From Bacteroidota bacterium (GTDB lineage Bacteria > Bacteroidota > Bacteroidia > Chitinophagales > Chitinophagaceae), in NCBI GenBank assembly GCA_023391315.1, contig JAEWBD010000198.1, positions 1 through 18,136 on the forward strand: a stretch of 18,136 bases of DNA, given 5' to 3'. Numbering within the stretch: the first letter of the stretch is position 1; each line of letters starts with the position of its first letter. The position numbers were made by a program, and so were the translations under genes. Below, piece after piece: positions 7,537 through 14,154 of this stretch. The notes below the pieces were generated by a model that searched no databases, was not told the origin of the DNA, and was given only the letters and a program-made list of their open reading frames with translations.

Positions 7537-8886
7537 TCAGAAATTGCTTACGGGTGAAACAGTTTGTCTCCCCTGTATGCGGCCACCTTTCATTAAGCCA
7601 TCGTATTGACGCATTAAAAGATGTGTTTCTATTTGTTGTAGTGTATCAAGAATTACGGCCACCATAATTAAAAGCGATGTTCCTCCATAGAATGTGCTGA
7701 AGCCCTGCGTTACGCCAAGTCTTTGTGCAAACCCGGGAAGAATACCAACAATGGCAAGAAATATAGCGCCCGGTAAAGTTACCTTATCCATAACGGCACC
7801 AATAAAATCTGCTGTAGGTTGTCCTGGCTTTATGCCGGGAATAAACCCATTGTTGCGCTTTAAATCTTCACTCATTTGCTTGGGGTTGAAGATAAGCGCC
7901 GTATAAAGGAACGTAAATGCAATAACCATAGCGCCATAAATAACCATGTACCAGGCATTGCTATGATCGGAAAATATGGCGGTTATTCCCTGTGCAGAAT
8001 CAAGATTGGTAAAAGAAACCAGCGTTGGCAAAAACATGATTGCCTGTGCAAATATGATAGGCATTACACCAGCGCCATTTACTTTTATCGGCAAAAACTG
8101 TCTTGCTCCGCCAAATTGCCTGTTACCAACAATTTGTTTTGCGTAATTAATAGGAATTTTACGCACACCCTGAATTAAAACAATCAATCCCATATTAATA
8201 GCAACCAGCACAGCTATTTCAATCAAAAAGATCAATAAACCGCCGCCGCCTTTAACTTCTTTGTTCTGAAATTCCTGTACCAGCGAAATAGGCAGGCGGG
8301 CAAGAATACCAATCATAATGATGATTGAAGTACCATTACCAAGGCCTTTATCCTGTATTTTTTCACCCAGCCACATTACAAACAAAGTGCCTGCAGTAAG
8401 AATGATTATGGTTGATGCGAAAAAATAAGGTTCATAACCCGGAAGGATAGCAGGCGCGTAAGAAGGCGTTTTTAAATATTGATAATAAGCACTTGCCTGT
8501 AAAGCTGTAACGCCCACGGTTAAGTAACGCGTCCATTGATTAATCTTTTTGCGGCCACTTTCTCCTTCCTTCTGCATTTTCTGCATTTGAGGAACAAGGA
8601 TAGTTGCCAACTGCATGAAGATGGAAGCAGAGATATAAGGCATTACGCCCAATGCAAATATGGATGCATGAGAAAACGCACCACCGGCAAATGTATCAAA
8701 CAGGCCAAGCAATCCATTATTGCTTGCACCGGCGGCGGCGGCTTCCAGTTTGTTAGGATCAAGGCCCGGCAATACAATATGGGTTCCAACCCTGTACACA
8801 AGAATCAATGCCAGTGTGGTAATAATTTTATTACGCAGCTCCTCAATAGTCCAGATATTCTTTAGTGTTTCAATAAATTTTTTCAC
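7537..8886 (-). CDS. secY: Preprotein translocase subunit SecY
   Basis: This is the channel-forming subunit of the SecYEG translocon in the inner membrane, 449 residues, with the usual ten-helix pattern. The first helix is near 20-38. The plug region contains GLLGLFDTFAGGAF, followed by LGVMPYISASIF. The C-terminal helices are separated by charged cytoplasmic loops that contact the ribosome. The start is GTG at 8884-8886, not ATG; MKKFIETLKNIW is the expected SecY opening and there is no better in-frame start. It is last in the operon, 60 bases after rplO and directly before a strong terminator. Confidence 0.98.
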   Translation of the reverse strand: MKKFIETLKNIWTIEELRNKIITTLALILVYRVGTHIVLPGLDPNKLEAAAAGASNNGLLGLFDTFAGGAFSHASIFALGVMPYISASIFMQLATILVPQMQKMQKEGESGRKKINQWTRYLTVGVTALQASAYYQYLKTPSYAPAILPGYEPYFFASTIIILTAGTLFVMWLGEKIQDKGLGNGTSIIIMIGILARLPISLVQEFQNKEVKGGGGLLIFLIEIAVLVAINMGLIVLIQGVRKIPINYAKQIVGNRQFGGARQFLPIKVNGAGVMPIIFAQAIMFLPTLVSFTNLDSAQGITAIFSDHSNAWYMVIYGAMVIAFTFLYTALIFNPKQMSEDLKRNNGFIPGIKPGQPTADFIGAVMDKVTLPGAIFLAIVGILPGFAQRLGVTQGFSTFYGGTSLLIMVAVILDTLQQIETHLLMRQYDGLMKGGRIQGRQTVSPVSNF

Positions 8887-8911
8887 CGGGAAAAATTATA
8901 AGATAAATGAA

Positions 8912-8933
8912 TGCCTCAAACAGGTTTGAGGCA
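8912..8933. repeat. Near-perfect hairpin in the rplO-secY spacer
   Basis: TGCCTCAAAC (8912-8921) and GTTTGAGGCA (8924-8933) are exact reverse complements with two bases between. The hairpin lies 26 bases upstream of the secY GTG. It is flanked by a near-direct repeat: CGGGAAAAATTAT (8887-8899) and CGGGAAAATTATT (8939-8951); the second copy covers the rplO stop codon. No T-tract follows on the minus strand, so termination is unlikely. An RNA-processing or translational role is possible. Confidence 0.75.
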
Positions 8934-8946
8934 AATATCGGGAAAA

Positions 8947-9396
8947 TTATTTCAAAATTTCAATGCTTCCGCCAGCGGCTTCAATTGCAGCTTTTGCGCT
9001 TTCGCTTACAGCGTTTACTTTAAAATTCAGTTTGGTTGTTAATTCACCACTACCTAAAATTTTTACCTTATCAGTTTTTTTAATAAGGCCGTTAGCATAC
9101 AGGTTTTCTGTGCTGAATTCAGCTATTTCATATGTTTCGGCAATCACATCAATCTGGCCTAAGTTGAATACTTTGTATTCAATGCGGTTATTGTTTTTAA
9201 ATCCGCGTTTTGGCAAACGGCGCTGAATAGGCATCTGGCCACCTTCATGTGCCATTTTACTTTTGTAACCGGCACGGCTTTGGCCACCTTTGTTACCTTT
9301 TGTGGATGTGCCACCTTTACCGCTGGCTTCACCGCGGCCTAATCTTTTCTGTTTGTGAACGGAACCTTCTGCAGGTTTTAAATTGTGTAATTGCAT
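8947..9396 (-). CDS. rplO: 50S ribosomal protein L15
   Basis: This is a large-subunit protein that binds 23S rRNA during late assembly, 149 residues, usual length. The Gly/Lys/Arg-rich N-terminal extension that threads into rRNA is clear: KRLGRGEASGKGGTSTKG near 18-35. It is followed by the globular L15/L18e-type domain ending in AAGGSIEILK. The order rpmD-rplO-secY is the standard spc arrangement. Confidence 0.98.
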   Translation of the reverse strand: MQLHNLKPAEGSVHKQKRLGRGEASGKGGTSTKGNKGGQSRAGYKSKMAHEGGQMPIQRRLPKRGFKNNNRIEYKVFNLGQIDVIAETYEIAEFSTENLYANGLIKKTDKVKILGSGELTTKLNFKVNAVSESAKAAIEAAGGSIEILK

Positions 9397-9416
9397 GTTT
9401 TACTTTTTAACTCAAC

Positions 9417-9435
9417 GCTCCGGTATTGCCGGAGC
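9417..9435. repeat. Hairpin in the rpmD-rplO spacer (upstream of rplO)
   Basis: GCTCCGG (9417-9423) and CCGGAGC (9429-9435) are exact reverse complements around the loop TATTG. It lies about 20 bases upstream of the rplO ATG on the minus strand. No T-tract follows, so it does not look like a terminator. Confidence 0.7.
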
Positions 9436-9464
9436 TCGCTAATGAATAATTATAAAAGCAGGCA

Positions 9465-9480
9465 AATCGCTATTGCGATT
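9465..9480. repeat. Hairpin overlapping the rpmD stop codon
   Basis: AATCGC (9465-9470) and GCGATT (9475-9480) pair around TATT. The arm reaches into the rpmD stop at 9479-9481. It is the second inverted repeat in this 82-base spacer. Confidence 0.5.
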
Positions 9481-9661
9481 ATACCAGTTCTTCCACTTTC
9501 ACCAAATGATCTACTTTGCGGATCATACCTAAAATCTGGTCGGTAGCCTCAACTTCTTTTGAAGAGTTCAGCTTGTTTAAACCAAGTGCTTTCAGCGTAA
9601 GCTTCTGGCGCTCCGGCCTGTCGATCGCACTTTTTACCAATGTTACTTTAATCTTTTTCAT
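9479..9661 (-). CDS. rpmD: 50S ribosomal protein L30
   Basis: This small large-subunit protein has 60 residues, the normal bacterial length. It starts MKKIKVTLVKSAIDRPERQK, and the core LKALGLNKLNS is the typical L30 turn where the Arg/Lys side chains contact 23S rRNA. It lies between rpsE and rplO as in the canonical spc order, but with unusually long spacers on both sides (59 and 82 bases). Confidence 0.97.
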   Translation of the reverse strand: MKKIKVTLVKSAIDRPERQKLTLKALGLNKLNSSKEVEATDQILGMIRKVDHLVKVEELV

Positions 9662-9664
9662 TGT

Positions 9665-9716
9665 AATGTCGTTTGTCGGTCATCATTCTTTCCGTAGTTG
9701 CGGACTTCCTGACATT
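9665..9716. repeat. Weak nested inverted repeats in the rpsE-rpmD spacer
   Basis: AATGTC (9665-9670) pairs with GACATT (9711-9716), and TCCG (9691-9694) with CGGA (9701-9704) inside. The arms are short; it is listed mainly because the other long spacers of this operon also hold inverted repeats. Confidence 0.3.
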
Positions 9717-9720
9717 CCGG

Positions 9721-10242
9721 CTATCCCTGGAATACTTTGCTCAATTTAATATTACGCTCTTTGGATACCTGTATTGGTTCTCTCAATAAAGTAAGCGCTC
9801 TTATAGTAGCTTTTACCACGTTGTGCGGGTTTGCAGAACCAAGGCTTTTTGCCAATACGTCTGTAATACCTGCGCTTTCCAGCACAGCACGCATGCTGCC
9901 TCCGGCAATTACACCTGTACCATGCGCAGCCGGTTTAATTAAAACCTTTGCAGCGCCTTCCTTTGCCAGTTGGTCGTGCGGAATAGTTCCATGCATTATA
10001 GGCACTTTCACCAAATTCTTCTTAGCATCTTCAATGCCCTTGGTAATAGCTTCCTGAACTTCCTTTGCTTTACCTAAGCCCTGGCCAACAACACCATTTT
10101 CATTACCTACAACCACCAAAGCAGAAAAGCTGAATGTACGGCCACCTTTTGTAGTTTTTACAACGCGGTTTACAGAAACAACTTTTTCTTTCAGTTCTAC
10201 TTCACCGCCTGGCTTTACTTTATTTACGCTGATCTTTGCCAT
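9721..10242 (-). CDS. rpsE: 30S ribosomal protein S5
   Basis: This small-subunit protein acts in decoding accuracy and mRNA unwinding at the entry channel, 173 residues. The S5 double-stranded-RNA-binding domain contains GGRTFSFSALVVVG (residues 33-46) and GLGKAKEV. The C-terminal domain has PAAHGTGVIAGGSMRAVLE and SANPHNVVKAT, both strongly conserved. The start MAKISVNKVKPGG is short, as in Bacteroidota. It lies downstream of rplR across a spacer filled with heptad repeats. Confidence 0.98.
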   Translation of the reverse strand: MAKISVNKVKPGGEVELKEKVVSVNRVVKTTKGGRTFSFSALVVVGNENGVVGQGLGKAKEVQEAITKGIEDAKKNLVKVPIMHGTIPHDQLAKEGAAKVLIKPAAHGTGVIAGGSMRAVLESAGITDVLAKSLGSANPHNVVKATIRALTLLREPIQVSKERNIKLSKVFQG

Positions 10243-10256
10243 TTAATTTTTACTGT

Positions 10257-10312
10257 TTACGAATTATGAGTTACAATTTAAACTTGCAACTCCAAATCTG
10301 GAATCTAAATTT
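10257..10312. repeat. Heptad-repeat hairpin spacer A (rplR-rpsE)
   Basis: From 10257 the spacer divides into consecutive 7-base words related to each other: TTACGAA, TTATGAG, TTACAAT, then TTAAACT, TGCAACT, and CCAAATC, TGGAATC, TAAATTT, the last running past the rplR stop codon. The two halves face each other: GAGTTACAA (10269-10277) and TTGCAACTC (10284-10292) are reverse complements at 8 of 9 positions. The mRNA could thus fold into a long imperfect hairpin just upstream of rpsE. Confidence 0.65.
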
Positions 10313-10658
10313 GCAGGCCGCCTTCCCTTGCGCCTTCTGCCAATGCCTTTACACGGCCATGATATAAATAACCGCTTCTGTCAAATACAGCTTTAGTAAC
10401 GCCCAGTTCAGTTGCCTTGCGGGCAATTGCAGCGCCAACCATTTTTGACTTTTCAAGCTTGGTAACTTTCTGTGCTTTCAGATCTTTATCCTGGGATGAT
10501 GCAGCAACGATAGTTTTACCGCTTACATCGTCAATCAGTTGAGCATAAATTTCTGCATTGCTTCTGAAGACAGACAATCTTGGCTTCTCATTCGAGCCGC
10601 TTATTTTGTGGCGGATTCGATAGCGGATATTTTGCCTTCTTAAAACTTTAGTGTCCAT
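10305..10658 (-). CDS. rplR: 50S ribosomal protein L18
   Basis: This 5S rRNA-binding protein of the central protuberance has 117 residues, normal length. The basic N-terminus carries RRQNIRYRIRHKISG and the core contains RLSVFRSNAEIYAQLIDD. The conserved C-terminal segment is FDRSGYLYHGRVKALAEGA followed by REGGLQI. It works with L5 and the 5S rRNA. It lies between rplF and rpsE in canonical order. Confidence 0.98.
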   Translation of the reverse strand: MDTKVLRRQNIRYRIRHKISGSNEKPRLSVFRSNAEIYAQLIDDVSGKTIVAASSQDKDLKAQKVTKLEKSKMVGAAIARKATELGVTKAVFDRSGYLYHGRVKALAEGAREGGLQI

Positions 10659-10675
10659 TTGTTTATTTATTTATT

Positions 10676-10690
10676 CCCGATACTGCCGGG
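10676..10690. repeat. Short GC hairpin in the rplF-rplR spacer
   Basis: CCCG (10676-10679) pairs with CGGG (10687-10690) around ATACTGC, 18 bases before the rplR start. It resembles the CCGGTATTGCCGG core of the rpmD-rplO hairpin in composition. The stem is only four pairs. Confidence 0.35.
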
Positions 10691-10733
10691 TATATTTATA
10701 AGTCTCTTTTATTTTACTTTAAAGGACAGCGGC

Positions 10734-11288
10734 TTATTTACCTGCTGCCTTACCAGCCTTACGACGAACAACTTCATCAGAATATTTAACACCTTTTCCT
10801 TTGTAAGGTTCGGGTTTGCGCAGGCTGCGGATTTTTGCAGCAACCTGGCCGAGCAATTGCTTGTCAGTGCCTTCAATGAAAATCTTGGGGTTCTGCCCTT
10901 TCAAGGTTTCTGTACTTACTTTTAATTCTTTAGGTACTTCGAAAATGATGTTATGAGAATAACCTAAAGAAAGATCAAGTACATTGCCCTGGTTAGAAGC
11001 TTTATAACCTACCCCTACGAGTTCAAGTTCTTTCTTAAAACCTTCGGTAACACCTTTAACCATATTGGCTATTAACGCACGGTATAAACCATGCATAGCA
11101 CGGTGGCGGATCTGGTCTGTAGGACGGCTTAAATTCAATTCGCCGTCAGCTGCTTCTACTTTAATATCCCTGTCAACAGCTTCTTTCAATTCTCCCTTAG
11201 GGCCTTTTACGGTAATTACATTGTCTTTACCAACAGTGATGGAAACACCATTGGGAACTGTAACCGGAGCTTTACCTATACGTGACAT
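10734..11288 (-). CDS. rplF: 50S ribosomal protein L6
   Basis: This large-subunit protein binds near the sarcin-ricin loop, 184 residues, usual length with the duplicated L6 fold. The first repeat begins MSRIGKAPVTVPNGVSI. The second repeat carries the conserved LVGVGYKAS (near 91-99), and the C-terminal signature is RSLRKPEPYKGKGVKYSDE with VRRKAGKAAGK at the end. It follows rpsH by 21 bases, one of the tight junctions in this operon. Confidence 0.98.
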   Translation of the reverse strand: MSRIGKAPVTVPNGVSITVGKDNVITVKGPKGELKEAVDRDIKVEAADGELNLSRPTDQIRHRAMHGLYRALIANMVKGVTEGFKKELELVGVGYKASNQGNVLDLSLGYSHNIIFEVPKELKVSTETLKGQNPKIFIEGTDKQLLGQVAAKIRSLRKPEPYKGKGVKYSDEVVRRKAGKAAGK

Positions 11289-11309
11289 ATAATAAGTTTA
11301 TTTTAATCT

Positions 11310-11708
11310 TTAGGAAATTGAACACAATACTTCACCGCCAACATTCTGCGCTTTGGCTTGCTTATCGGTCATAACACCTTTGGATGTGCTGATGATAGCA
11401 ATACCCAGGCCGTTGATCACTCTTTTGAAATCGGCAGGTTTTGAATACTGGCGCAAACCAGGACGGCTGATTCTTTCTAAAGAGCGGATAGCCGGCTGTT
11501 TGGTTGAAGGATCGTACTTCAATGCTATTTTAATAAAGCCTTGCTTGTTATCATCTTCAAATTTATACTTCAGGATATAACCCTGTTCGTATAAAATTTC
11601 AGTGATACGTTTTTTCAAGTTAGATGCAGGAATTTCTACAACACGGTGGCCCGCCATTTGTGCATTACGAACTCTTGTGAGATAATCTGCTATAGGATCT
11701 GTTACCTT
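11310..11708 (-). CDS. rpsH: 30S ribosomal protein S8, with no canonical start codon
   Basis: S8 binds the central domain of 16S rRNA and is an assembly protein and translational repressor of the spc operon in E. coli. The frame gives VTDPIADYLTRVRNAQMAGH, the conserved S8 opening, then ILYEQGYILKYKFEDDN and the C-terminal STSKGVMTDKQA and GGEVLCSIS. The first ATG in frame (11655-11657) lies inside this conserved region and would delete 16 core residues, leaving 115. Counting one residue before Val gives 132, the expected length, but that codon is AAG (11706-11708). A perfect GGAGG (11716-11720) precedes it by seven bases. No ATG, GTG or TTG exists in frame between there and the rpsN end. A two-base insertion turning ATGGTA into ATAAGGTA, non-AUG initiation or a sequence error are the options. 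Confidence 0.9.
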   Translation of the reverse strand, partial: KVTDPIADYLTRVRNAQMAGHRVVEIPASNLKKRITEILYEQGYILKYKFEDDNKQGFIKIALKYDPSTKQPAIRSLERISRPGLRQYSKPADFKRVINGLGIAIISTSKGVMTDKQAKAQNVGGEVLCSIS

Positions 11709-11715
11709 ATTTTGT

Positions 11716-11720
11716 CCTCC
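11716..11720 (-). promoter_or_regulatory. Strong Shine-Dalgarno-like GGAGG upstream of rpsH
   Basis: GGAGG is read on the minus strand, seven bases before the AAG codon at the expected S8 start. Such a match stands out because the other genes here lack an obvious Shine-Dalgarno sequence, as is usual in Bacteroidota. It supports initiation near 11703-11710 and not at the internal ATG. Confidence 0.5.
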
Positions 11721-11725
11721 TACAC

Positions 11726-11739
11726 TACGCCGGAGCGTA
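11726..11739. repeat. Short hairpin in the rpsN-rpsH spacer
   Basis: TACGC (11726-11730) pairs with GCGTA (11735-11739) around CGGA, ending a few bases upstream of the GGAGG that precedes rpsH. The same 98-base spacer has AAGCT/AGCTT (11803-11807 and 11812-11816) across the rpsN stop codon. Both stems are five pairs. Confidence 0.45.
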
Positions 11740-11806
11740 ATAATTGGATTGATTTGATTGTTAACTATTATTGTTTCTGAGCCTCTTTCCCTCTCAGGGT
11801 TGAAGC

Positions 11807-12076
11807 TTACCAGCTTGCTTTTTTAACTCCCGGAATTTTGCCATTAAGCGCCATATCCCTGAATACACCTCTTGATAAACCGAAGTATCCGATATAGCCT
11901 TTAGGACGGCCGGTTAGCTGGCAACGGTTTTTTAAGCGAACCGGTGAAGCGTTTCGAGGCAGCTTGTCTAAACCTGCAAAATCGCCGGCTTCTTTTAAAG
12001 CAGCGCGTTTAGCAGCATATTGCGCTACCATGCGCTCTCTTTTTCTTTGCCTTGCTTCTACTGATTTTTTAGCCAT
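11807..12076 (-). CDS. rpsN: 30S ribosomal protein S14 (zinc-independent long form)
   Basis: This small-subunit head protein is needed for S3/S10/S19 assembly. At 89 residues it is the long form, and only one Cys is seen (in NRCQLTGRPKGY), so the CxxC zinc ligands of the short form are absent. The C-terminal GLSRGVFRDMALNGKIPG ending in KKASW is the family signature. It lies 15 bases after rplE. A zinc-free S14 is normal for this phylum's main operon copy. Confidence 0.98.
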   Translation of the reverse strand: MAKKSVEARQRKRERMVAQYAAKRAALKEAGDFAGLDKLPRNASPVRLKNRCQLTGRPKGYIGYFGLSRGVFRDMALNGKIPGVKKASW

Positions 12077-12091
12077 AATTATATTGTATTC

Positions 12092-12658
12092 TTAATTATT
12101 AGTTTTTTTGAAAGGCATACCCAGTTCTTTCAACAGTTCATATGCTTCTTCATTGTTGGTGCCCGAAGTAACAAAAGTGATGTCCATACCGGTAATCTTA
12201 TTCACCTTGTCTATATCAATTTCAGGGAAGATGATCTGTTCTGTAATGCCTAATGTGTAATTACCACGACCATCAAATGATTTATCATTGATGCCTTTAA
12301 AATCACGTACACGAGGCAATGCAACAGAAATCAGCCTGTCTAAAAACTCGTACATTTTTTCGCCACGTAACGTAACACGTGCACCAATGGGCATGCCTTT
12401 ACGCAGCTTAAAGTTTGAAATATCTTTTTTGCTGTAAGTAGCTACAGCTTTCTGACCTGTAATATTTGAAAGCTCCTCAACTGCTACCTCAACCAATTTC
12501 TTGTCAGCCACAGCGCCGTTAACGCCACGGTTAATAGCAATCTTTTTCAGCTTAGGCGTTTGCATAATGCTTTTGTAGCCAAATTTTTTGGACAAAGCAG
12601 GAATAACTTCTTCCTTATATTTTTTCGCCAGTCTCGGCGTATATTTTTCTGTTGCCAT
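12092..12658 (-). CDS. rplE: 50S ribosomal protein L5
   Basis: This 5S rRNA-binding protein contacts the P-site tRNA in the central protuberance, 188 residues. Typical segments are PKLKKIAINRGVNGAVADKK near the N-terminus, KLRKGMPIGARVTLRG in the middle, and YTLGITEQIIFPEID with the final GMPFKK. Its ATG overlaps the rplX stop in TAATG (shared base 12658), which implies translational coupling of L24 and L5. Confidence 0.98.
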   Translation of the reverse strand: MATEKYTPRLAKKYKEEVIPALSKKFGYKSIMQTPKLKKIAINRGVNGAVADKKLVEVAVEELSNITGQKAVATYSKKDISNFKLRKGMPIGARVTLRGEKMYEFLDRLISVALPRVRDFKGINDKSFDGRGNYTLGITEQIIFPEIDIDKVNKITGMDITFVTSGTNNEEAYELLKELGMPFKKTNN

Positions 12659-13017
12659 TATTTAATTTCCTCCCCTGATTTTTTAGCTATGCGAACCAAT
12701 TTACCGGTTTCACGGCTGCGTTTAACTTTAGTTGGAGCGCCGGCTTTCGCATCCCACAACATAACATTGCTGATGTGGATAGGAGCTTCTTTTTTTACAA
12801 GCCCGCCCTTTGTATTTTGTGCCGAAGGTTTTGTGTGACGTGTAACGATGCCTACGCCTTCTACAACCACACGCCCGTCTTCAGGGAGCACTTTTAAAAC
12901 CTTGCGTGGTTTATAGATGGTTTTGCCATCTTCTTTCTGTGGTTTACTGTTACCCGAGATAACAATCACCATGTCTCCCTTTTTAATATTAAACTTCGGT
13001 TTAAATCTGTTACTCAT
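12658..13017 (-). CDS. rplX: 50S ribosomal protein L24
   Basis: This early-assembly protein initiates 23S rRNA folding, 119 residues, slightly longer than the E. coli protein. The KOW motif is at the N-terminus: KGDMVIVISGNSKPQKEDGK. GVGIVTRHTKPS and the basic C-terminal segment follow. The stop codon overlaps the rplE start by one base. Its start is preceded by a 92-base spacer holding the AGCT heptad repeats, which would place a hairpin a few bases before the start codon. Confidence 0.98.
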   Translation of the reverse strand: MSNRFKPKFNIKKGDMVIVISGNSKPQKEDGKTIYKPRKVLKVLPEDGRVVVEGVGIVTRHTKPSAQNTKGGLVKKEAPIHISNVMLWDAKAGAPTKVKRSRETGKLVRIAKKSGEEIK

Positions 13018-13024
13018 TGTTTTA

Positions 13025-13113
13025 AGCTTTGAGCTATGAGTTTTTACTCTATAGCGTTTTATATCTTATGATTAACGGGCTCGTAGCTCAAGGCTCGTAG
13101 CTCGTAGCTTTAT
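13025..13113. repeat. Heptad-repeat hairpin spacer B (rplN-rplX)
   Basis: There are two blocks of 7-base words. Block 1 (13025-13045) begins AGCTTTG, AGCTATG. Block 2 (13079-13113) is GCTCGTA, GCTCAAG, GCTCGTA twice and GCTTTAT, running into the rplN stop codon. The blocks face each other: AGCTTTGAGCTATGAG (13025-13040) is the reverse complement of 13080-13095 at 14 of 16 positions. In the mRNA this would form a 16-position stem with a loop of about 39 bases, ending eight bases before the rplX ATG. Confidence 0.8.
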
Positions 13114-13478
13114 AATACTTCCGGCGCCAGTGATATAATCTTCATGTAGCCCTTATCCCTTAATTCCCTGGCAACAGGCCCGAAAATACGGGTGCCGCGT
13201 GGTTCATCAGAGGCGTTGAGCAATACAACGGCATTGTCATCAAACCTTATATAAGAACCGTCTTTTCTTCTTAACTTATTTGTAGTGCGCACAATTACAG
13301 CTTTAGAAACAGTTCCCTTTTTAACACCGCCTGCGGGTATTGCGTCTTTTACCGTAACAACTATTTTATCGCCAATTTTTGCATAATCCTGGCCGCTGTT
13401 TCCTAAAACGCGGATGCATAATACTTCTTTTGCACCGCTGTTATCTGCTACGTTTAGACGACTTTCCTGCTGAATCAT
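13110..13478 (-). CDS. rplN: 50S ribosomal protein L14
   Basis: This large-subunit interface protein, the binding site of the silencing factor RsfS, has 122 residues, exactly typical. It opens MIQQESRLNVADNSGAKEV and carries AIPAGGVKKGTVSKAVIVRT in the middle. RFDDNAVVLLN and GTRIFGPVARELR close the conserved core. The heptad-repeat spacers B and C lie on both sides of this gene. Confidence 0.99.
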   Translation of the reverse strand: MIQQESRLNVADNSGAKEVLCIRVLGNSGQDYAKIGDKIVVTVKDAIPAGGVKKGTVSKAVIVRTTNKLRRKDGSYIRFDDNAVVLLNASDEPRGTRIFGPVARELRDKGYMKIISLAPEVL

Positions 13479-13485
13479 TTTTGTA

Positions 13486-13578
13486 AGCTTTGAGCTATTA
13501 GCTGCGAGCTATTAGCAATTAAAAACTATTTTAAACTATACGGGCTCGTAGCTTGCGGCTCGTAGCGCGTAGCTTTCT
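13486..13578. repeat. Heptad-repeat hairpin spacer C (rpsQ-rplN)
   Basis: Block 1 (13486-13520) is five 7-base words starting AGCTTTG, AGCTATT, AGCTGCG. Block 2 (13544-13578) is five words starting GCTCGTA, GCTTGCG, GCTCGTA. Block 2 read backwards on the other strand lines up with block 1 in the same 7-base register with about five of seven matches per word. The layout and words are the same as in spacer B, including CGGGCTCGTAGCT at the start of block 2, so B and C are probably diverged copies of one element. Confidence 0.8.
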
Positions 13579-13854
13579 TTATTTTGCTTTTTCAATCACT
13601 TCCACCAAGCGCCAACGCTTTGTTTTACTCAGCGGGCGTGTTTCCATTATCTTCACAATATCACCAACGGTGCACTCATTTTTTTCGTCGTGTGCATGAA
13701 AGCTGGTTGTTTTCTTTACGAACTTTCCGTAGATAGGGTGTTTTACCCTTCTTTCCACAGTAACGGTAATGGTTTTATCCATTTTATTGCTGCGGACTAC
13801 ACCGGTTCTTGTTTTGCGCAGGTTTCGCTGCACTGTTGTTGTTTCCTCTGCCAT
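13579..13854 (-). CDS. rpsQ: 30S ribosomal protein S17
   Basis: This primary 16S rRNA-binding protein has an OB fold and 91 residues. The N-terminal portion RNLRKTRTGVVRSNKMDKT leads into VERRVKHPIYGKF. The C-terminal strand VGDIVKIMETRPLSKTKRW is the S17 signature. It starts four bases after the rpmC stop, one of the tight junctions, and is followed by the 100-base heptad spacer C. Confidence 0.98.
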   Translation of the reverse strand: MAEETTTVQRNLRKTRTGVVRSNKMDKTITVTVERRVKHPIYGKFVKKTTSFHAHDEKNECTVGDIVKIMETRPLSKTKRWRLVEVIEKAK

Positions 13855-13858
13855 TATA

Positions 13859-14068
13859 TTAAGCTTGTAATGTTCTGTTTTTTAATTCAGTTTTCAAACG
13901 GGCTATATCCCTGCGAAGGCCGCGAACGCTTAAAGGATTTTCAAGCGGAGAAATGGCATGTGCAAATTCCAGCTTTTTTAAGCGCAGCTTGTCTTCTGCT
14001 ATACGGGCCTTAAGATCATTCTCGTTAAGGTCTTTCAAACTTTTATTAAAATCAATTCTGTCTGCCAT
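13859..14068 (-). CDS. rpmC: 50S ribosomal protein L29
   Basis: This two-helix protein at the polypeptide exit tunnel, near the SRP and trigger-factor docking site, has 69 residues. SLKDLNENDLKARIAEDKLR forms the first helix and the family signature region LRRDIARLKTELKNR closes the second. It lies between rplP and rpsQ, as in the canonical S10 order. Confidence 0.97.
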   Translation of the reverse strand: MADRIDFNKSLKDLNENDLKARIAEDKLRLKKLEFAHAISPLENPLSVRGLRRDIARLKTELKNRTLQA

Positions 14069-14074
14069 TTTTCT

Positions 14075-14146
14075 AAATTTGAAAATTTACAATTTGAAAA
14101 TTTGAAAATGTTTTACCTCATCAGCACATTAGCATATTTTCAAATT
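14075..14146. repeat. AT-rich repeat hairpin spacer E (rplP-rpmC)
   Basis: AAATTTGAAAA-type words recur with 7-8-base spacing over 14075-14110. AATTTGAAAAT (14091-14101) has an exact 11-base reverse complement, ATTTTCAAATT, at 14136-14146. It would form an AT stem upstream of rpmC. The period is less strict than in the other spacers. Confidence 0.6.
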
Positions 14147-14154
14147 ACACATTA

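Noticed and set aside
11310..11657. S8 starting at the internal ATG 11657
   Set aside because: It deletes the conserved N-terminal DPIADYLTRVRNA region, which is in frame directly upstream, so it cannot be the true start of a functional S8.
8536..14013. Plus-strand open frames opposite the ribosomal genes (for example 8536-8865, 10659-10925, 13690-14013)
   Set aside because: They are antisense shadows of well-identified ribosomal protein or secY genes.
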